From positions 1 to 11,759 of the forward strand of contig CAJXRJ010000168.1 of NCBI GenBank assembly GCA_913058555.1: a stretch of 11,759 nt of DNA, in the 5' to 3' direction. The notes under the pieces were generated by a model. It did no database searches. It saw nothing but the letters and a program-made list of their open reading frames with translations, and was not told where the DNA came from. A program made the translations under genes and the position numbers. The DNA is from an uncultured bacterium (GTDB lineage Bacteria; Planctomycetota; UBA1135; GCA-002686595). Shown piece by piece: positions 6,508 through 11,759 of the stretch (positions are counted from its first letter, which is position 1; each line of letters opens with the position of its first letter).

Positions 6508-9285
6508 TCATCGGGCCGCGAAGATCACTCCATTCTCGATCTTGAGTGCGAGCCTCCGGCACCACTCTCTTGATAGGGCCTCGGCGTCGCCTTGGGTCGG
6601 TTCCAGTCGCGAGGGGCGGAAGTCGGCGTAGTGGAATTCTAGGCCCTTCGAGGAGGCGGAAACGCCGAGGAGCGCAATCGTCTTCTCCTTGTTCAAGAAT
6701 CGGTGAGAGCTCCTGCCATAGAACCAGGCGCCGCTATTGCGGTGGACCCCGCGCCGCGTGGGACCGGGGATCGCTTGGCCGTCCTTGACCGTGGCTAGGG
6801 ACCAATCGACTCTGGCGATGAGCAAAGGACCGTCGGCAGGGGCGGGCTCGCCCGGGACTGGCTCAACCAAGACTGGTTCAGCTGGGTCCGGCCCGTGGGC
6901 ACTCGGAACCACGCGCCCCGCCCCTTTGGCGTAGCTGTACTCGTAGGTCGTATCGCCGTCCGTGGCGATGGCCGTCTCTCCGTCATCAGACACCAGCGAC
7001 AGCCGATAAGCACCGCTCCACCAGCGGGGGCCCACGCGCTCGCCGGTGAGGGCGTTGAAGCCATCGATGCAGCCCTGCTCGAGCATCACCATGAAGGCGT
7101 CATGCCCGGGAATCAGCGCAATCTTCTCGAGGCCACTGAGTCGGGGGCTCTTGGCAAGAACGCTCCCGTCGCTGATTCGCAGGAGCACGACCTCTTCCTC
7201 GCTGGCGATGAGCAATCGATCGTCCCCAAGGATGAATTGCATGGGCTCAAAGCCCTTCCACGGCAACTCGAGCTTCTCACCTGTGGTCACGTCGTAAACC
7301 GTGAACATGCGCGTGCTGTAGTTGTAGAGCGTGAATGCCGGCGTGGTGGTGTCCGTCAGTAGCGACCTCAGATCTGAAACGTCCCAGACGCCGTTCCACA
7401 ACGTCGTCGTGATCGGTTCACCAAACTCGGGATTCCAAGTGGCCTCAAAGGTCTCGCCCTCATCCCAGTTGGTGAGGGCAAGCGTTCCTGAATGATGGAA
7501 TGGTCGGAGCACGATCCCTTCGGTGCGTTCCTCCTCCACTTCGTCCCCGAAAGCGCCATCCCAGACCCTCCATGCCATCGCCCCATCGGCGACCCTCCAG
7601 GACCCTTCAAAGTAGACATGAAGGCGTCCTTCGTCGTCCAGAACGTGCGGCCTTCCGTCAACGCCATTGAGGCGCATCGTCGGAACCCCCGTTGCTGCGT
7701 CAAAAACATCCGTTCGACCATAGTCGTTGACCAAGAACTGGCTTCCACTGGGGTTCGCCTCGACGCCCCTGTAGTGACTGATCTCCGTCACCAGCCGAGG
7801 CGTCCTATCGAAGTCCGAGAGCGATACCTCCCAGACCCCATAATCCTCGCCGCTGAAGAAGGCGCGATCTCCTGACTCCGTGATCGAAAAGCCAGAGTAG
7901 CGACCGTCTGGCAGCGGCAGTTCGCGCGGAGGCCCCGACGACGAATACACGAACGTGCGTGCGAGCAGCCTGGCGACGGCGCAGCGCGGCGAAGGCGCCC
8001 GGTGCTCCGCAAGGCTCATATAGCCCTCGGGGATATCGGTGGCCTCCGCGATCTCCTCGCCCACCTCCCAAACGCGAACGAACTGGTCCGGCACTCGCGC
8101 CGCGAAGCGTTGCGAATCGACAAAGCTGAGCTCGATTTCGCTCTCCAGATATCTAGCTCTGAGCCGCCCGTGACCAAATTCTCTCGCGAGCTTCTTGCCG
8201 CTGCGCGTATCCCAGACGCGCACGCGCCCCCAGTCTCCGAGGGCCGCGACCACGCGCCCATCGTCGGAGCCCACGCCCCGAAAGTACTCCGCTGCCAGGC
8301 CCCCGCGAATCACCGCATCGTCCGGGACGAGAGGCCGTCCCAATGGCTCTCCGGTCTCTATCGAGAACTGATAGGCATCTTCATAGCCAACCACTGTGAG
8401 GATTCCCTCTCCGGCGTGAAAGGCGAGATCCTCGGGGCTCTCCCCTGGCCATAGCCCCTGCACCTTCCAGGTGGCCGTGGCGCAGTCCCAGATTCCGATG
8501 CCATCATAGGAATCAGCCACCTGCCGTCCGCCGTTGATCCACTCGCGCCGGGTGGGGCTCCAGTCGACGCTATTCTCTACCGCTGGATGCACTCGGGTGG
8601 ACGTGCTCGCCGCGACGTCGAAAACGATGAAGTCGCCGAAGGTGCAGAGGAGCGATCCGCCGTCGGGTGAGAACTCCAGGGCATACATCTCACCGTGGAC
8701 TGAATCCTCGACCGCTACGCGGGACTCTTCGCCGTTCTCCAAGTTCACGAAGTCCACGCCATACGACTTCCCTTCCGCCCAAGAGAGGGCCAGCGTTTGC
8801 CCGTCGGGGCTGATGGCGTGGGCGCGATAACGAAACGGTCTACGGAAGAGGCTCCGCCCGGTCTCCAGCTCGAAAACCTGCAGTACCGTGGGGTCGGAGT
8901 TCACCACCACCGCCCGCGGCGCCTCCTCAGCGAGTTGGACCCACGGGGAGGCTCCCACCGGTACCGGGTCGTAGAGCCTTCGTCCTGTGTACGCATCGTG
9001 AACCCGCAGCTCGTGATCGACGACCGCAATCCGGCCACCGGTCGCGTGCGAGTCGTTGAAGTGACCCCGAACGGTGGACACGAGCCCTTCGTACCACCGG
9101 AGCTGTCGGGTGAGCTCGCGGCGCTGTTGAGCCCCTTCCTCTATGGAGTCCGCAGCACGAATGGCTTCGATTCGTGCGATGACTGCCTGGTCGTAAGAGC
9201 CCTCGTATTCGAGCTGAAGGGCCTGGGCATCCCAGTCGGTGTCCGCTTGGGCGAGAAGGACCGTGGCGAGACTCAGCAAGATCAT
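6508..9285 (-). CDS. Large exported WD40-like beta-propeller protein, function unknown
   Basis: The product is 925 residues from ATG at 9285, chosen because a short hydrophobic signal-like segment (MILLSLATVLLAQA) follows; no strong Shine-Dalgarno sequence precedes it. After a helical segment (about 20-68, DAQALQLEYEGSYDQAV onward, possibly TPR-like), the protein is a long series of degenerate WD40/YVTN-type blades. Examples are ISPDGQTLALSW, LEFSPDGGSLLCTFGDF, VRVWDTRSGKKLAREFGHG and VYDVTTGEKLELPW. The length would allow two propellers. A proline-rich linker (PAEPVLVEPVPGEPAP) separates this from a C-terminal segment of about 110 residues ending KIENGVIFAAR. No catalytic motif or kinase domain is seen. 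The likely role is an envelope or periplasmic scaffold or ligand-binding protein; I do not recognise a specific family. It lies 143 bp downstream of the exporter gene on the same strand. Its stop codon adjoins repeat element B, so the end may have been altered by insertion. Confidence 0.75.
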   Translation of the reverse strand: MILLSLATVLLAQADTDWDAQALQLEYEGSYDQAVIARIEAIRAADSIEEGAQQRRELTRQLRWYEGLVSTVRGHFNDSHATGGRIAVVDHELRVHDAYTGRRLYDPVPVGASPWVQLAEEAPRAVVVNSDPTVLQVFELETGRSLFRRPFRYRAHAISPDGQTLALSWAEGKSYGVDFVNLENGEESRVAVEDSVHGEMYALEFSPDGGSLLCTFGDFIVFDVAASTSTRVHPAVENSVDWSPTRREWINGGRQVADSYDGIGIWDCATATWKVQGLWPGESPEDLAFHAGEGILTVVGYEDAYQFSIETGEPLGRPLVPDDAVIRGGLAAEYFRGVGSDDGRVVAALGDWGRVRVWDTRSGKKLAREFGHGRLRARYLESEIELSFVDSQRFAARVPDQFVRVWEVGEEIAEATDIPEGYMSLAEHRAPSPRCAVARLLARTFVYSSSGPPRELPLPDGRYSGFSITESGDRAFFSGEDYGVWEVSLSDFDRTPRLVTEISHYRGVEANPSGSQFLVNDYGRTDVFDAATGVPTMRLNGVDGRPHVLDDEGRLHVYFEGSWRVADGAMAWRVWDGAFGDEVEEERTEGIVLRPFHHSGTLALTNWDEGETFEATWNPEFGEPITTTLWNGVWDVSDLRSLLTDTTTPAFTLYNYSTRMFTVYDVTTGEKLELPWKGFEPMQFILGDDRLLIASEEEVVLLRISDGSVLAKSPRLSGLEKIALIPGHDAFMVMLEQGCIDGFNALTGERVGPRWWSGAYRLSLVSDDGETAIATDGDTTYEYSYAKGAGRVVPSAHGPDPAEPVLVEPVPGEPAPADGPLLIARVDWSLATVKDGQAIPGPTRRGVHRNSGAWFYGRSSHRFLNKEKTIALLGVSASSKGLEFHYADFRPSRLEPTQGDAEALSREWCRRLALKIENGVIFAAR

Positions 9286-9305
9286 GGGCGCAGTGTCCCA
9301 CAAAG

Positions 9306-9332
9306 GGCCCAGGCCGTCGATACGGTCGGGCC
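9306..9332. terminator. Interrupted hairpin between exporter and propeller genes
   Basis: GGCCC (9306-9310) pairs with GGGCC (9328-9332), and CCGT (9314-9317) pairs with ACGG (9322-9325) around a CGAT loop, with a small asymmetric internal loop. It lies about 100 bp after the exporter stop and about 20 bp before the propeller start on the minus strand. It could be a weak terminator or a 5'-leader structure. There is no T-run. Confidence 0.3.
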
Positions 9333-9428
9333 TGCCAAGGCGCCCACCCTCCGACGACCGAACCTGCCCAGGTGCGTGCGGGGGTATGAGCCCCGAAGTG
9401 TGAATCTCGGTCGAGGGGGCCGCGAGCG

Positions 9429-10937
9429 CTAGACTTTCACTTGGGCCCATCCGCCGTGCAGGAAGCGTGCCGTGAACAACGCGCCACGCACTGCAAACTC
9501 TCCGCAGAGTGCATACCAGATGCCCACGAGGCCGAGCTCCATCTCCACACCCACGACATAGGCCGCCGGAAGGCGAATGCAGTAGCTACTGAAGGTCGTG
9601 ATGATGAAACACCAGCGTGTGTCGCCAACCCCACGGAGTCCCTGGCGAACCACCATCGTGATGGCGAGGAAGACCTGGGTGAGCCCGGCGATAAAGAGCA
9701 CCTTCGGAACGAGCTCCAGGTGGATCGGTTCGCGCGATATCACGCTCGTGAGCCAGTGCCCCGCAGTCATGAAAACGACCCCGAAGCACACCATCATCGC
9801 GGCGGCGAGACCGACGCAGGTCACGATAGCGCGCCGGGCCATCGCCGCGTCGCCGGCGCCAAGGTACTGACCTGCCAAGGTGGCCGCGGCGGTCCCTATC
9901 GCGAATCCAGGCAGGAAGCTAAACGACTCCCACTGGATAGCGATGATGTGGGCTCCCTGGAGCCCCGAGCCCCCCGTGCCGCTTGCCTGGGCTATTGTCC
10001 CGATGAAGGCAAGGACGAACAGATTCACGGCCCACATGGATATCCCCTCGGCAAAGCTCGGCACGCCGACCCGCAGGAAGCGACCGAGCATGGCCCGCTG
10101 GGGGCGCAGGTGGACTCGCCGCAGCGCCATGTCCTTGATGCCGCCAACCAGCACTCCCCAGGTGATCAAGGCCCCGGCGCCGTAGCCGATGGAGGTGCCG
10201 GCTGCGACACCCGCTACCCCAAGGTCAAATCCGAACGGATTCATGAGCACGGTGCTCATGCCGAGGAAGCCCAGGTCGATGTCAGCGCCGGACAGTACCC
10301 ACGAGAATGAGATGTTGACGAGGTTGACAGCGACCGCGATGGCGGCGGGTCGTCGCGTGTCGCCGGCACCCTGGAGGCACATGGCGCCGACTAGCATCAC
10401 GCTCGCGCCGGGCATCGAGAGCGCGAGGACGTGCAGATATTGCACAAACTGAGAGGAGGCGCCCGCACTCAGCTGGGTCGCCGCTGCGAGCGATGACGCT
10501 GACAGCCAGAGCACAAGCCCGACGAGCGCCCCCCAGGCTACGCTCACTCCCATGGCCTGACCCAGAGCCCGCTGGGCGAGTTCGCGGTCCCCCGCTCCCA
10601 TTGCCCGGGCGATGATCGCCATGCCACCGATCCCGAGCCCGCTCATCGCGATGCCGATGAACCAACCCACATAGGAGCCGATGCCGATGGCGTCGAGCGC
10701 ATCGACGCGGACTCCGGCCTCGAGGTGACCAGCAAACATCTTGTCCGTCATCCCCACGAATGCCTGCAGGACCTGCTGGACAAGAACCGGAAGCGCCAAC
10801 AGCCAGATCGCCGACGGCAGGCTGCGACCCGCAAGCACACCGGAGCGAATACCGCCGTGAATCACTTCCGCTTCCGAGATTTGGGCCCCCTCCTTCACCG
10901 CATCAGCGTGGTCATCGGCGAGGAGTTTTCTGGTCAC
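9429..10937 (-). CDS. MATE-family multidrug efflux transporter
   Basis: The product is 502 residues, close to the usual 450-500 for MATE exporters, which use a sodium or proton gradient to expel organic cations and drugs across the inner membrane. About twelve hydrophobic segments are visible from residue 42 onward. The two MatE halves each carry the family motif: QGAGDTRR (189-196) and RGVGDTRW (435-442). Other typical stretches are LPVLVQQVLQAFVGMTDKMF (49-68) in the first helix, ARAMGAGD (110-117) and its second-half equivalent AGQYLGAGD (355-363). The start is uncertain: GTG at 10937 is the longest option but has no Shine-Dalgarno sequence. GTG at 10898 or GTG at 10865 (preceded by GGAAGCGGAA) would shorten the polar N-terminus without loss of a helix. 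The substrate cannot be told from sequence. The propeller gene follows after 143 bp. Confidence 0.9.
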   Translation of the reverse strand: MTRKLLADDHADAVKEGAQISEAEVIHGGIRSGVLAGRSLPSAIWLLALPVLVQQVLQAFVGMTDKMFAGHLEAGVRVDALDAIGIGSYVGWFIGIAMSGLGIGGMAIIARAMGAGDRELAQRALGQAMGVSVAWGALVGLVLWLSASSLAAATQLSAGASSQFVQYLHVLALSMPGASVMLVGAMCLQGAGDTRRPAAIAVAVNLVNISFSWVLSGADIDLGFLGMSTVLMNPFGFDLGVAGVAAGTSIGYGAGALITWGVLVGGIKDMALRRVHLRPQRAMLGRFLRVGVPSFAEGISMWAVNLFVLAFIGTIAQASGTGGSGLQGAHIIAIQWESFSFLPGFAIGTAAATLAGQYLGAGDAAMARRAIVTCVGLAAAMMVCFGVVFMTAGHWLTSVISREPIHLELVPKVLFIAGLTQVFLAITMVVRQGLRGVGDTRWCFIITTFSSYCIRLPAAYVVGVEMELGLVGIWYALCGEFAVRGALFTARFLHGGWAQVKV

Positions 10938-11195
10938 TGGGCAGGGGCGGCGGCGGGGAGTGGTCGGGTCTTTGGAAGCCGCGGACCATAAACGATGCTG
11001 ACCTCCACAGGGTTGGTGCTTACATGGATGCCACGCGCTTCATTACGTGAGGGCCCGACCAGAAGGCCCGGGGCACTGGGCGAGCAAGCTAGCTGGCGCA
11101 CACCGAACCCTGCGAGTTCTGTTCACCGCACAGGAGGTGCGTCGAACCTGGTTACGAGTGCATACAAGCGTTAGAAGTCTTGGGCGGCACTCGGA
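10938..11195. other. Upstream region of the exporter gene
   Basis: No gene or RNA is supported here. The region should carry the minus-strand promoter for the exporter, but I see no clear -35/-10 pair or operator. A dispersed inverted repeat, TGGTCGGG (10961-10968) with CCCGACCA (11053-11060), is noted without interpretation. No tRNA-like cloverleaf was found. Confidence 0.4.
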
Positions 11196-11712
11196 CTACA
11201 TGCTGCGCGGGTACTGGCCGCCAACTGTGTAGAGGGCCGCGGACACGTCACCGATGGAAGCGGACTTCTCAACTTCGGAGACGGAGTCGAAGGAGTTGCC
11301 GGCGTTGAGAGCGATGGATTGGAGGCCAGGATTCCGTCTACGCGCAGTGTCCTGTGGCAAGCACTCGCAGTGTCGCGACTTGCGCACACAGCCTGAGCCA
11401 GGGCCAGTTCCACCCAGCGAGCAGGGCGTTGAGTAGCGGTCACTGCGAAGACTGCGCGATCATCTCCAGCAACTTCCAGGGGGCCCGTCCCTTGATCGCC
11501 GATCGTCGTGGTGAAGGGTCCTGGCGATGTCGCACGGAATACGGTGAGTGCAGCACCGTGAATGGTCCTGGCCGACGATCTCCTTGGGCTGGAGCTCGGG
11601 GGCGCGGGCGAACTCGCGTGGCGCCGACGGGCCACGGTCGAGGGTGGCGCCATCCAGAAAGAGGACGAGGAAGCATGCAGCGCCTGGGGGGGGAGGAATG
11701 AGCGGTCCAGGC
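11196..11712 (-). pseudogene. Possible frameshifted coding region, unknown product
   Basis: No single frame looks coding throughout, but successive stretches do, with G/C-rich third positions. One frame gives LDRGPSAPREFARAPELQP and KEIVGQ (about 11560-11645). A second frame gives ALTVFRATSPGPFTTTIGDQ and DDRAVFAVTAT (about 11420-11560). The first frame resumes with NPGLQSIALNAGNSFDSV and IGDVSAALYTVGGQYPRSM, then TAG at 11196-11198. That pattern would need at least two compensating indels. Either it is a decayed gene or the assembly near the contig end is poor; a run of eight G (11686-11693) lies beside the end. I recognise no domain, and it may not be coding at all. Confidence 0.3.
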
Positions 11713-11759
11713 CTGTCTCTTATACACATCTGACGCTGCCGACGATATGCAGTGTGTAG
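11713..11759 (+). other. Synthetic Nextera adapter with i5 index (contamination)
   Basis: CTGTCTCTTATACACATCT (11713-11731) is the Tn5 mosaic end as used in Nextera libraries. GACGCTGCCGACGA (11732-11745) is the reverse complement of the read-1 adapter tail. TATGCAGT (11746-11753) sits in the index position and is the reverse complement of ACTGCATA, which I recall as the N506/S506 index. GTGTAG (11754-11759) starts the flow-cell portion. All 47 bases are accounted for, so genomic sequence ends at 11712. Short frames here give the artefact peptides MYKRQ and MCIRDR. Confidence 0.97.

Noticed and set aside
9286..9450. ATG start at 9450 for the propeller gene
   Set aside because: It would overlap the end of the exporter gene and add 55 low-complexity residues before the signal segment.
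9441..10310. Plus-strand 289-residue ORF opposite the exporter gene
   Set aside because: His/Glu/Arg-rich antisense shadow of the MATE gene with no domain.
11040..11160. Possible tRNA or small RNA upstream of the exporter
   Set aside because: No acceptor/T-arm pairing or conserved tRNA bases could be assembled.
11440..11759. Short ORFs at the right edge, including ones starting MYKRQ and MCIRDR or ending in VSYTHLTLPTICSV
   Set aside because: These ends are translations of the Nextera adapter; they are well-known artefact peptides.

Overview
The window is GC-rich bacterial DNA. All recognisable genes are accessory or secreted-protein genes, and there is no ribosomal RNA, tRNA or marker gene to fix the taxonomy. 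An FG-GAP/ASPIC-UnbV protein, a two-domain cyanophycinase-like protein, a CE15 esterase, a degenerate WD40-type propeller, TTG/GTG starts and weak or absent Shine-Dalgarno sequences would fit a Planctomycetota-like or similar environmental bacterium. This is inference only. The right end carries a Nextera library adapter, so the window is probably the end of a metagenome or draft contig.

Layout. (1) 2-2527, plus strand: C-terminal 841 residues of a large FG-GAP/VCBS + ASPIC/UnbV protein, cut by the window edge. (2) 2528-2741: convergent intergenic region with a perfect 10-bp hairpin. (3) 2742-3989, minus: secreted CE15 glucuronoyl-esterase-like hydrolase with a complete catalytic triad. (4) 4123-5745, minus: secreted peptidase-S51/cyanophycinase-like protein starting at TTG. 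Its N-terminal half looks like a decayed copy of its catalytic half. (5) 5746-6510: non-coding DNA holding two related, imperfectly palindromic repeat elements in opposite orientation. They face each other across a 67-codon HEAT-repeat gene remnant. (6) 6508-9285, minus: large exported beta-propeller protein. (7) 9429-10937, minus: MATE-family multidrug exporter. (8) 10938-11195: upstream region of the exporter. (9) 11196-11712: weak evidence for a frameshifted minus-strand coding region. (10) 11713-11759: synthetic adapter, not genomic.

From 2742 rightward every likely gene is on the minus strand, but the gaps are 133-418 bp and contain hairpins. I therefore do not claim a single operon. The CE15 esterase (hemicellulose-lignin ester cleavage) and the S51 protein (degradation of unusual peptides) would both suit a heterotroph feeding on polymers, but nothing ties them biochemically. 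I found no defence system, CRISPR array or clearly novel multi-gene system. The most unusual items are the inverted repeat pair around the HEAT remnant, the duplicated and decayed S51 domain, and the adapter contamination at the end.
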